A DNA stretch of 64,000 nucleotides from Pontibacter pamirensis (lineage in GTDB: Bacteria > Bacteroidota > Bacteroidia > Cytophagales > Hymenobacteraceae), in assembly GCF_010015475.1 (NCBI RefSeq), contig NZ_SSNI01000029.1, forward strand, positions 1 to 64,000. Direction: 5' to 3'. Below are positions 27,460-35,402 of the stretch, in pieces (within the stretch, counting starts at the first letter, position 1; the number at the start of each line of letters is the position of its first letter). A model generated the notes under the pieces. That model was not told the origin of the DNA, made no database searches, and saw nothing but the letters and a program-made list of their open reading frames with translations. Both the position numbers and the translations under genes were made by a program.

Positions 27460-28323
27460 TTATCTTAATTCTGTTACCTGGCACTTGTCCATGTCATTGT
27501 AGTCCAGGTTCTCGCCTGCCATTCCCCAGATAAAGGTATAGTTGGTCGTTCCGGCTCCCGCATGAATAGACCACGGAGGAGAAATCACCGCCTGCTCGTT
27601 TTGCATCCAGATATGCCTGGTCTCGTTTGGCTGCCCCATAAAATGACAAACCGATTGCCCCTCTGTCACATCAAAGTAAAGGTATACCTCCATTCTCCGG
27701 TCGTGGGTGTGCGCTGGCATGGTGTTCCAGACGCTTCCGCTCTGAAGTTCTGTCATGCCCATCTGCAGCTGGCAGGTTTCGATGACGCCTGAGATGAGAA
27801 GCTTCGTGATGGTCCTGCGGTTGGATGTTTCAGTGCTTCCCAACTCCACCACTTCAGCCTGTTCGCGAGTTACTTTTTTAGCAGGATAGGCATGATGCGC
27901 CGGTGCCGAGTTGAGGTAGAACTTGGCGGGATTCAGTGAGTTTTCGCTTGCAAAGCGCACCTCCTGCGTTCCCCTGCCCAGGTACAAAGCCTCCTTGTTC
28001 TGCAAATTATAGGTAACCCCATCAGCCTCCACTGTACCAGCACCGCCTACGTTAATAATGCCCAGCTCGCGCCTTTCCAGGAAGTAAGAAGCTTTCAGAA
28101 TGTCTGTTGCCTGCAGGGAGAGAGATTCTCCAACCGGCATTGCCCCGCCTGCCATATAGCGATCGTATAGGGTATAGGTAAGGCAAATGCGGCCCGGGCT
28201 GAAAATCTCTTCAATCAGGAAGTTTTCCCGCAAGGCCTCCGTATCCATTTGCTTTGTCTCGGATGGGCTTACTGCGTAGCGTATGTCTTTTTCTTTGTTC
28301 ATGTGGATTTGTTTGATTTCCAT
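27460..28323 (-). CDS. kduI: 5-dehydro-4-deoxy-D-glucuronate isomerase (KduI)
   Basis: A protein of 287 residues from the ATG at 28323, which has aggag 8 bases upstream; the TTG at 28341 lies inside an operator. It is a bicupin with the zinc site MPAHTHDRRMEVYLYF near residue 200 and PPWSIHAGAGT near residue 250. The opening SETKQMDTEALRENFLIEEIF matches the family. KduI converts 4-deoxy-L-threo-5-hexosulose uronate, the opened form of the unsaturated uronate released by GH105, to 3-deoxy-D-glycero-2,5-hexodiulosonate in the cytosol. The next enzyme (KduD) is only a remnant here. Expression is probably controlled by the LacI protein encoded upstream. Confidence 0.95.
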   Translation of the reverse strand: MEIKQIHMNKEKDIRYAVSPSETKQMDTEALRENFLIEEIFSPGRICLTYTLYDRYMAGGAMPVGESLSLQATDILKASYFLERRELGIINVGGAGTVEADGVTYNLQNKEALYLGRGTQEVRFASENSLNPAKFYLNSAPAHHAYPAKKVTREQAEVVELGSTETSNRRTITKLLISGVIETCQLQMGMTELQSGSVWNTMPAHTHDRRMEVYLYFDVTEGQSVCHFMGQPNETRHIWMQNEQAVISPPWSIHAGAGTTNYTFIWGMAGENLDYNDMDKCQVTELR

Positions 28324-28336
28324 ATCATTCAGCTCC

Positions 28337-28350
28337 TGCAAACGTTTGCA
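28337..28350. promoter_or_regulatory. LacI-type operator 1 upstream of kduI
   Basis: tgcaaacgtttgca, a perfect 14-base palindrome with the central CG step typical of LacI-family operators. It abuts the kduI ribosome binding site, 14-27 bases upstream of the ATG at 28323. Confidence 0.8.
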
Positions 28351-28369
28351 GAGGCTTATTAAAAATAAC

Positions 28370-28383
28370 TACAAACGTTTGCA
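28370..28383. promoter_or_regulatory. LacI-type operator 2 upstream of kduI
   Basis: tacaaacgtttgca, one base different from the perfect palindrome at 28337. Its centre is 33 bases from that of operator 1, roughly three helical turns. Confidence 0.8.
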
Positions 28384-28405
28384 TAGAGGCTACAACAGCA
28401 GGCAC

Positions 28406-28419
28406 TGCAAACGTTTGCA
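28406..28419. promoter_or_regulatory. LacI-type operator 3 upstream of kduI
   Basis: tgcaaacgtttgca, identical to operator 1. Its centre is 36 bases from that of operator 2. Three such sites within 83 bases are far beyond chance. Confidence 0.8.
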
Positions 28420-29288
28420 TAGAACCCATAAAATCAGTATTACCCGCTATGGTAGTAGCAAAAAGTTTGATGGCTAACATATAGGTCATACAATATTTTG
28501 TGTTAGATTTCCCTGCCTTGAGTACTTACTTTTAATGTAAATACACTGATCTTGTGAAGGATTACTTTCTAAAAGTATTAAATGTTTTCGCGACACCAAA
28601 AAAAACAGCTGCTTTTTTCAGTAAAAAAAATGAGCACACACTCACTAAAATCTCAGAAAATCATCCTCCGGCTAAAGAGAAAATTGCACTCACTAAGGAG
28701 CCTTTGTAGCACCTGATAAACAATAATTAGCTATCGAACTATAGCAAAACCGCATATATGCTAATTAATTAAACATACTGCTACAGCACATAGCTAAACT
28801 GCACAGGCAGGAATTGTATGTTCAGAACACGGTCGCACTGAAAAAACAGGCTCTGAGTATGGCTATTGATAACTGACGTTACGCAAGAGTCCCAGCGGGA
28901 CGACCTGTGGATAGAAAAAGAGTCGCACTATTCTTTAGCTCCAGCGGAGCGGCCTGTTGGGAATAGGTTAACAGGCCGCTCCGCTGGAGCTAAGGGTGAT
29001 TTTAAACATCGGGATATTAACAGGTCGTCCCGCCGGGACTTGAAAGAATTACGATCTGGTGTTGCTTAAAGTCATTCAATAACTGCTGGAAGGAAAAGTT
29101 TGGCAGTTCACTTGTTAAAAGACACGGCAAGGGCGTTGGGAGATGCTATTAGCAAATGTTTCTTTCAAGTTGACAGCTTTCGGGATTAGGAGTGGGCCTA
29201 CAGCATCAGGTGATAGTCCGATACTGGATAACGCAACTATAGCTACCAATAAATGAGCTTACCTAAACCACCGCATTTTACTAGCGGT
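28420..29288. other. Non-coding region between kduI operators and the LacI gene
   Basis: About 870 bases. The left part (28420-28860) is AT-rich with short A and T tracts and no coding frame. The centre is the nested palindromic repeat (28872-29075). The rest up to the LacI stop codon shows nothing recognisable. Confidence 0.55.
28872..29075. repeat. Nested double-palindrome repeat (REP/REPIN-like)
   Basis: Inner arms 28936-28958 and 28970-28992 are a perfect 23-base inverted repeat around an 11-base loop. Outer arms 28888-28908 and 29020-29040 pair over 21 bases with one G-U. The outermost ends (tgacgttacgcaa and ttgcttaaagtca) also pair imperfectly. All arms carry variants of a ccagcggagcggcctgt core. 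Further partial copies occur at 8207, 26256 and 43564. The 67-codon frame running through it is an artefact of the palindrome. A mobile, RAYT-type REP element is likely, though no RAYT gene is in the window. Confidence 0.8.
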
Positions 29289-30371
29289 TTACCTTTGCCT
29301 GTTTGATGATAGCAAGCTGGCATTTTCAGCTAAGCCTGACTCGCTTATGGCTTTACTGGAAGCTCGCGTTATCAACTCAACCGGCGTGGTGATGGAAACA
29401 TAGTTGCTGTCTTCCTTCATTTTGTGCTGAAGCAGGTCCATCATCAGGGTGGCTGCCTGATCCCCCACTTCATAAGGAAACTGCTCCACAGAGGTAATAG
29501 ACGGCGTGATGATTTCTGAGCGTGGGTCATTTGAGTATCCTGTAAGCTTTAAATCCTCTGGAATGTGAACCTGATGCTTTTTAGCGTACTCCAATACAGC
29601 AATCGCAGTGGTATCGTTACAGGCAAAAATGGCGTCTGGCAGAGAGACACGGGAGAAAATAGCCTCACATGTCTTCAGGGCGTTTTCTTTTGTCAGTTCA
29701 TGAAAGAAAACAATCTCTTCATCTACCGGCACATTATATTCTTTCAAAGCATCCAGGTACCCATTATACCTGTTCTGATAGATGCTACACGTTAACGGAC
29801 CGCCGATATGCGCAATCCTTCGGCAGCCCTGTTGAAGCAGATGCAGGGTAGTCTCGTAACCGCCGGAATAGTCATCGCCTTTCACTTTGTGGGCATCGTA
29901 GTTGGTAGGCACCCTGTCATAAAAAACGAGCGGGATCCTGCTCTTTGAAAAGATATCGAAATGCGAAAAATCAGCGGTATGCATGGCAGACGACACAATA
30001 AGCCCCTCCACCCTGGAGGCATACAGCACGTTCACCAGTTCCTTCTCCATGGCCGGCGAATCGTTCGACTGGCAAATCATCAGGTTATAGCCGTACTCAT
30101 GCAGTTTGTTCTGGATGGCAGTTGCCACCGTAGACGGAAAGTATTGTGACAGCCGGGGTAGAATCAGCCCAATGGTGTTAGACCTGCTGTTGCGCAGGCT
30201 GGCAGCCAGGGCGTTATGCCTGTAGTTATGCTTCTCCACCAACTCCCGCACGCGCACTTTTGTGTCCTCGCTTATGTGCGGGTGGTTATTCAATGCTCTG
30301 GAAACAGTAGACACAGACACGCCCATCTCAGCTGCTATATCTTTGATCGTGTACTCTGGCTGTTTGCTCAT
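29289..30371 (-). CDS. LacI-family transcriptional regulator
   Basis: A 360-residue protein. The N-terminal LacI helix-turn-helix and hinge (YTIKDIAAEMGVSVSTVSRALNNHPHISEDTKVRV, about residues 7-40; HNALAASLR hinge helix near 53-61) precede a periplasmic-binding-type sensor (TIGLILPRLSQYFPSTV, VKGDDYSGGYETTLHLLQQGCRRIAHIGG, DAIFACNDTTAIAVLEYAK). It is the obvious candidate to bind the three tgcaaacgtttgca sites before kduI and to sense a uronate catabolite. A weaker match (ggataacgtttact at 30378-30391) overlaps its own promoter region, suggesting autoregulation. Confidence 0.93.
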   Translation of the reverse strand: MSKQPEYTIKDIAAEMGVSVSTVSRALNNHPHISEDTKVRVRELVEKHNYRHNALAASLRNSRSNTIGLILPRLSQYFPSTVATAIQNKLHEYGYNLMICQSNDSPAMEKELVNVLYASRVEGLIVSSAMHTADFSHFDIFSKSRIPLVFYDRVPTNYDAHKVKGDDYSGGYETTLHLLQQGCRRIAHIGGPLTCSIYQNRYNGYLDALKEYNVPVDEEIVFFHELTKENALKTCEAIFSRVSLPDAIFACNDTTAIAVLEYAKKHQVHIPEDLKLTGYSNDPRSEIITPSITSVEQFPYEVGDQAATLMMDLLQHKMKEDSNYVSITTPVELITRASSKAISESGLAENASLLSSNRQR

Positions 30372-30559
30372 TCTAGTGGATAACGTTTACTCAATCTAAA
30401 CCTAATGTATGACGCGTGTTGCACTACATAATAATTCTTATTGTACGGCTTCAGGACATGCAATGTATACAAAAGCAGCACCACACCCTAAAAAGGCACT
30501 TTTTACCTTCTTCTATCTGCGAAAATAACAGCGCTTGCAGCCTCTTTGTTTGTATACTC

Positions 30560-31777
30560 TTAAAAGCTGACCTCTAATGGCGAAGCTATCCGTTTTGCAA
30601 AGTCAGCCAGGTACTGATCCCACGCTTCTTTTGATTTGAACTGGCCGCTCTTTTCCCAGCCGAATCCGGCATAGTATGCCAGCTTGTTATTTTCCGGGTT
30701 GGTGATAACGTACAGGTGGCTCTGGTCTTTCGTTTCCACGCGGTGGTCTTTATAATCCTCCACTACATCCGGGGCAAGCACAATACCTGTGCCTAGGTTA
30801 GAGTCATCCATCGGTTCCCAGTAGCGGAACCAGCCTTGCTCCGGGTTGGCTTTCACTTCGCCTTTCTTCTCGTGCAATGTAATTCCGATGGTGGCGTTTG
30901 GCAGGGGCCCGTCCGCCTCCAGGTGATTTTCGAAGCGTGTCATGTTACTGCCTAAGTCCAGGCTGATGCGTTTCTTTTCAGTAATGGTGCGGCCGTTCGC
31001 CTCCCACGGCGCATACGTTAGCTCAAAGACAGTGCGGATTGGGCCCTCTGCAATGGTGGTATACCCAGTGAAGTTTTTGGACACGTACAGCGAGTCGTTC
31101 TCCAGCACACCAGTGCCTCCAATGCCCCTGCTGGCCCCTACGTGGTATGGGTCATACCCTTCGCCCTTGTCTACGTGATAAAAGTTGGGGTCTTCCTTAT
31201 ACCCCTCATACCACTTGTTGATGATAGGGTAATTCACACGCTTCAGCCAGACATCCATACCGCTGGTGAGTGTACCGCCTGGCCTCCCTTCCTCTACCAT
31301 CTGCTGCGCCACAGGCCCATAAGTCCGGAAAGCGACCCGGTCGTTTTCCCAGGTATAGTCGTCGGTGCGCTCCGGCACAAAACGGGAGTAGGTGGTTAGT
31401 TTGCTCTTTGGTTTTTGTGCGGCACCGTCCTCAGCACCTGCCAGGAGAAACGTCTTTTCCTCATTTGCTTTGATGTTTGTCTGGAAAAGAATTTCATCGA
31501 CCGTACCGTCTGCATCGCTGTCCAGCACCTGCGTCACCAGCAGGCTGTCTGTCTCCCCGTCCCTGATCAGGATGTTCTCAGCACCGAATTCATTTACCAG
31601 GGCCTCCACCTCACTGGCAGGAACACTGACAGTTTCAGCTTTCCGGTCCATATCCAGGTTATTCTTCACCGTAAAGGTTTTCGAGCTACGCTCTTCCTGC
31701 TGGCAGGAGGAGAACATTACAGTTGCAAGTGCGATACCTGCCCACGCTATTTTTCTTTTTTTCAAAGTGTAAATCAT
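30560..31777 (-). CDS. DUF4861 domain lipoprotein
   Basis: A 405-residue protein with lipobox MFSSC (Cys25). Nearly the whole mature protein is a DUF4861 domain: FTVKNNLDMDRKAETVSVPASEV, DSDADGTVDEILFQTNIKANEEKTFLL, DRVAFRTYGPVAQQM and AFRTYG-type strands, GYDPYHVGASRGIGGTGVLENDSLYVSKNF, ending YYAGFGWEKSGQF. DUF4861 genes recur in Bacteroidota loci for pectin-, ulvan- or similar uronate-rich glycans. I do not know a proven activity. It is the first gene of region B on the minus strand and lies beside the LacI gene. Confidence 0.82.
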   Translation of the reverse strand: MIYTLKKRKIAWAGIALATVMFSSCQQEERSSKTFTVKNNLDMDRKAETVSVPASEVEALVNEFGAENILIRDGETDSLLVTQVLDSDADGTVDEILFQTNIKANEEKTFLLAGAEDGAAQKPKSKLTTYSRFVPERTDDYTWENDRVAFRTYGPVAQQMVEEGRPGGTLTSGMDVWLKRVNYPIINKWYEGYKEDPNFYHVDKGEGYDPYHVGASRGIGGTGVLENDSLYVSKNFTGYTTIAEGPIRTVFELTYAPWEANGRTITEKKRISLDLGSNMTRFENHLEADGPLPNATIGITLHEKKGEVKANPEQGWFRYWEPMDDSNLGTGIVLAPDVVEDYKDHRVETKDQSHLYVITNPENNKLAYYAGFGWEKSGQFKSKEAWDQYLADFAKRIASPLEVSF

Positions 31778-32342
31778 TTTAATTGAAAACTTAAGGAAAT
31801 ACAGTGTTGGTTTTATTTAGCCTTACAGGCTATGCACGCGTATGTAATGGCCTTTACGTCTTCTAAAACATAATACTTTTAGCAACGGTTAACTGCTCCA
31901 GAACCTGACGGCATTGACCTTTGCAATTAAAATTTATATTCAAATATACTATTATTATTGGCAAGGTTTTCATGGTTAATGAGCCAAAGAAAAAAGAGAA
32001 TTCAGCACCCTATTAGTAAAAGCCTTGATCATCCCATTTTTGGACATGTTCACAGCATATCTAAAGTAAAATTACTTTGCATCACCCAACAAACTTTAGC
32101 CCCAACAAATGGTTTTTAGCTAAACCCCACTTCTGACCTTACTGAGGAAGGGAATGTTGCCTTTAAAGACTGAATGAAATTCGCTAGATTGAATGAGTGA
32201 TGGTATTACTCAGGGAGGTGCCTGTTAAGATATCATGTAAGCAAACAAAATAGCCGCAGAAGAAAGCATCTCCTGCGGCTATTTGAGTATGATGTAGTGT
32301 TATGATTCAAAATCCCAACACTAACCGGCAACCCTAATTCAC
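31778..32342. other. Non-coding region between DUF4861 and HAD genes
   Basis: About 560 bases. It should hold the DUF4861 promoter on its left and the terminator of the HAD transcript on its right (32248-32284). No coding frame or repeat was recognised. Confidence 0.55.
32248..32284. terminator. Intrinsic terminator after the HAD gene
   Basis: aaatagccgcag and ctgcggctattt form a perfect 12-base stem around a 13-base loop, about 60 bases past the HAD stop codon. Its GC-rich core has A/T-rich ends, as expected for an intrinsic terminator. Confidence 0.75.
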
Positions 32343-33161
32343 TTAAACACCAGAAGGAACGTATTCATTCTGCCTGTTCAGCACGCTGTTAAACAGCTCC
32401 TCCCCGAGCAGATCGTTGACTGATTTGATGATGAAGTCCGGGGAATAGGCGTACTGCGTAAGATGCTTTTCTTTTGTTACGCCCGATAAGGTGAGCACTG
32501 TTGTAAAACCCATGGAGCCTGCACCCAGTATATCGGTACTCATCGTATCGCCAATCATAATGGTTTCAGCAGTAGTGAGCTGCAGCGTTTTTCTGGCCAT
32601 GCGCATCATTACAGGACTTGGCTTGCCAACGCTGAATGCCTGTTTGCCTGTTGCAAACTCAAGCATGGCGACAAAAGCGCCACATCCCGCCCTGTATTTC
32701 CCGTTTCCGACCGGGCAGTTAGGGTCCAGGTTGGTTGCGATGAGTTTTGAGCCGTTCATCACCATATTAATCGCTTTGTCTACCGACTCCAGCATTATGG
32801 TTCTGCCTTCACCAATGATGACATAGTCCGGGTTATCATCCACTATGGAGTAGCCCACCTTGTGCAACTCGTTGAGCAGCCCGCCTTCCCCGATAACGTA
32901 GGCAGTGCCAAGTGCCTTTTTCGAAGCGAGAAACCTGGCTGTCGCCATTCCACAGGTAAAGATGTCTTCATCGTCTACATTAAACCCCAATTGCCGGAGT
33001 TTATAACATACATCCCGGCTTGTCCGCTGGCTGTTGTTGGTTAGAAACAGGAAAGGATAGTTTTCGCTCCGCAGCTTATCTATAAACTCTACTGCGCCGG
33101 GTATGGGCTCCTTTCCTCTGTATATCACCCCATCCATGTCTATTAAAAATCCCTTTTTCAT
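32343..33161 (-). CDS. HAD-IIA family sugar phosphatase (NagD-like)
   Basis: A 272-residue cytosolic protein with all HAD motifs: FLIDMDGVIYRG (Asp8, Asp10), FLFLTNNSQRTS (motif II), GKPSPVMMRMA (motif III lysine) and MIGDTMSTDILGA (motif IV). The C2 cap of the NagD/PNPase type lies between motifs II and III. Such enzymes dephosphorylate small sugar or polyol phosphates such as UMP, glycerol phosphate or phosphoglycolate. It is the fourth gene of the leftward susC-susD-lipoprotein run, but a 246-base gap with a hairpin separates it from the lipoprotein gene, so it may be transcribed on its own. Confidence 0.9.
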   Translation of the reverse strand: MKKGFLIDMDGVIYRGKEPIPGAVEFIDKLRSENYPFLFLTNNSQRTSRDVCYKLRQLGFNVDDEDIFTCGMATARFLASKKALGTAYVIGEGGLLNELHKVGYSIVDDNPDYVIIGEGRTIMLESVDKAINMVMNGSKLIATNLDPNCPVGNGKYRAGCGAFVAMLEFATGKQAFSVGKPSPVMMRMARKTLQLTTAETIMIGDTMSTDILGAGSMGFTTVLTLSGVTKEKHLTQYAYSPDFIIKSVNDLLGEELFNSVLNRQNEYVPSGV

Positions 33162-33306
33162 ACCTTTAAGATTAAATTTTACTTATTGATGGTTACTTGG
33201 CGAAACAATCGCTTTTGCAGCAGCCTTGTCACTTTCTGGATTAATAGGAGCCGGTTCGCTCCTTCGTTTGAATTGTTTTGAGTTAGCATGTTACGACAGG
33301 AAAAAG

Positions 33307-33370
33307 AAACCACCCCTGAGCTTCACACCAGAGAGAAAACTCCATACACCGGAGGAGCCAGGGGTGGGTT
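33307..33370 (-). terminator. Branched hairpin after the SusCD-associated lipoprotein gene
   Basis: aaaccacccctg (33307-33318) pairs with caggggtgggtt (33359-33370) over 12 bases with one mismatch. The loop contains a smaller ctcc/ggag stem. It lies 38 bases past the lipoprotein stop, and on the minus strand the distal arm is followed by ctttttcctg, consistent with termination. Confidence 0.7.
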
Positions 33371-33407
33371 ACCATTGTCAGGTTTTATCTGATATTAGAG
33401 GATTTCA

Positions 33408-33845
33408 TTATTTTACCTGCACCTGCGACAGCTTTGTGAATGCCTGGCCTTTGTGGGTCCCGGACCACTCTAACCGTACAGAATTGCCTGGCTGGGGAGA
33501 GGGGAAGCCTAGTTCGGCCCAGGTCTTTGTCAGGTTCACTTTTCCTGCGGCGTCAGTTGTCAGCACTCCCATTTCCACACCGTTCGCCAGTATGGCAAGG
33601 GGAAAATTCGAGAGCGGTATAGAGTCTACTCCTACCGTGTGGTCCAGAATTCCGCTCTTGTCTAGCTCAAAAACAGTGGCCGTTACGCTTACCGGCTCAC
33701 TTGCCTGGAAAGACGCTCCTTCCACCGTAATCAGCACAGGCGACTCTACCCGGTCTACGACCATGTCCTCTTCTTCACAACCCATCAGGAAAAAGCTCAG
33801 GAAGAACAGCCTGGTAAATGTTTTAATGATATCGTTAACTTTCAT
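33408..33845 (-). CDS. Small SusCD-associated lipoprotein
   Basis: A 145-residue lipoprotein (lipobox FLMGC, Cys23) with a mature domain that looks like one immunoglobulin-like beta-sandwich: SPVLITVEGASFQASEPVSVTATVFELDK, VDSIPLSNFPLAILANG, MGVLTTDAAGKVNLTKTW and VRLEWSGTHKGQAFTKLSQV. It is encoded 44 bases after susD in the same orientation. Small lipoproteins in this position often bind the substrate at the cell surface. No sequence family is recognised. Confidence 0.75.
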   Translation of the reverse strand: MKVNDIIKTFTRLFFLSFFLMGCEEEDMVVDRVESPVLITVEGASFQASEPVSVTATVFELDKSGILDHTVGVDSIPLSNFPLAILANGVEMGVLTTDAAGKVNLTKTWAELGFPSPQPGNSVRLEWSGTHKGQAFTKLSQVQVK

Positions 33846-33889
33846 CTCTTTCTAATTTTAGTTGTTACATATTCAGGATGCTTCGCCAC

Positions 33890-35359
33890 TTATTCAGCCC
33901 ACCACATCTCTGTTTTCTTATCGTCTGCTCCACCATTCAGCTTAATCCCTTCCTCCAGCTGCACTGCATTTAAAGAATACTCGGAGCCAGGGTATTGCAA
34001 ACGGGTTGGCAGAACGCCATCGTTCATAAAAATAGCCCTGGTGTCAGGCGCTGGTAGCGTAGGGTAACCTGTTCGGCGGTATTCGGTCCAGGCTTCTACA
34101 CCCTGGCCAAACAAGGCAATCCATTTTTGGGTGATGATGTTTTCCTTAGTAGCCGGGCCGGCGGCAGCCAGGTATTCGTCTGGCATACTGAGCTCATACT
34201 GTTCAAAAGAGGCGGCAATGGCTTGCTCATAGTATTCCTGTGGGTCGCCAGCTATATCACCATCCAGGGCGGCTTCAGCCAACACAAAAAGCAACTCTGC
34301 ATACGTCATCACGACACTAGGCGTAGTAGGCTCGGTAAAATAAGAACCTAGTTTGGCGCTGCCCGCGAGATAGGTCGTGGCAATGGCATCCGGTAAACCG
34401 TTGGGTACGCCAATGTACTCGCCACCCACTGCTTCTCCGTAAACAGCTAAGCGCGGGTCATCCAGGGCCTGCAGCTTGTCTACCAGGGTTTTGCTCAGGT
34501 TCCAATCTGTACGGCTTCCCTGCACCATTACCTCATGCCATTCGTTATTACTGGGCCTCACATCGGAATGCTGTAGCGCAACAATGTCGCTGTTACTTTC
34601 AAAAATAGGGTATGTCGCCGGGTCACCTAGTATCTCAACCATCACAGCTCTTGACTCGGCAGGTTTTTTGGCAGCCTGCCGGTTGGCCAGTTTTAGCCGC
34701 AGCGAGTTGGCAAATTTCTTCCAGCGGAGAACATCGCCATCAAACAGGATATCGCCTGAAATCGCCGGACCGCCCACTACCAGTTTCTCATTCGCCAGCT
34801 TCAGGTCGTTGAGCAAACCCGCATACACAGCTTCCTGAGAATCATAAGCGGGGGTATAAACAGGCGTTTCTGCCGTGCCCTGCAGGGCCTGGCTATAGGG
34901 TATCGCCCCGTACAAATCTGTGAGCAGCGAAAAAACCCAGGAACGCATCACCAGCCCGACTCCCTCGTAATTCGTGTTCGGCAAGGCTCCGTCAGGGCCC
35001 GACTGCACGATAATGCGCTGAAAGTTTAGCTGCGCATCGTTATAAAAGCCCTGCCAGTTATTTATGTAATAAGCTGGACTCATGTTGTAGTTGTCGCCTT
35101 CGTCGGAATAGATGTTGCGGGCCAGGTACTGCACCCACAGCATGCCGCCATCCAGGTTAATACGCTCAAAACGACTGCGGTGGCCCCAGAAGCGGTCGAC
35201 GCTTGACTCTATGCCGGCAGGCAAAAGCACTGCCGAGCTTACCACATTCGGTTTGTTGGGGCTGATGTTCATTTGCTCAAAGTCTTCCGTACAGGCACTT
35301 GCCATAAAGACCCCGGCCGTTATACATACCGCTTTGATTAGTGTGTTATATACCTTCAT
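33890..35359 (-). CDS. SusD/RagB-like outer-membrane lipoprotein (second pair)
   Basis: A 489-residue lipoprotein (lipobox MASAC, Cys23). It belongs to the SusD-like group often called SusD-like_2, with DFEQMNISPNKPNVVSSAVLLPAGIES at the N-terminus, NYEGVGLVMRSWVFSLLTDLYGAIPYSQALQG near residue 125, AELLFVLAEAALDGD near residue 350 and WIALFGQGVEAWTEYRRTGYPTL near residue 415. It is encoded 43 bases downstream of its SusC partner. Substrate unknown. Confidence 0.92.
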   Translation of the reverse strand: MKVYNTLIKAVCITAGVFMASACTEDFEQMNISPNKPNVVSSAVLLPAGIESSVDRFWGHRSRFERINLDGGMLWVQYLARNIYSDEGDNYNMSPAYYINNWQGFYNDAQLNFQRIIVQSGPDGALPNTNYEGVGLVMRSWVFSLLTDLYGAIPYSQALQGTAETPVYTPAYDSQEAVYAGLLNDLKLANEKLVVGGPAISGDILFDGDVLRWKKFANSLRLKLANRQAAKKPAESRAVMVEILGDPATYPIFESNSDIVALQHSDVRPSNNEWHEVMVQGSRTDWNLSKTLVDKLQALDDPRLAVYGEAVGGEYIGVPNGLPDAIATTYLAGSAKLGSYFTEPTTPSVVMTYAELLFVLAEAALDGDIAGDPQEYYEQAIAASFEQYELSMPDEYLAAAGPATKENIITQKWIALFGQGVEAWTEYRRTGYPTLPAPDTRAIFMNDGVLPTRLQYPGSEYSLNAVQLEEGIKLNGGADDKKTEMWWAE

Positions 35360-35402
35360 ATCTCTGATTCTGATGAAAATTGAAATTTAAACATGCGCCT
35401 CA

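Noticed and set aside
28866-29069. 67-codon plus-strand frame (LAPAERPVG...LTGRSAGAKG)
   Set aside because: It reads straight through the nested palindrome; both arms are translated in turn, giving mirror-like peptides. It is a repeat artefact, not a gene.
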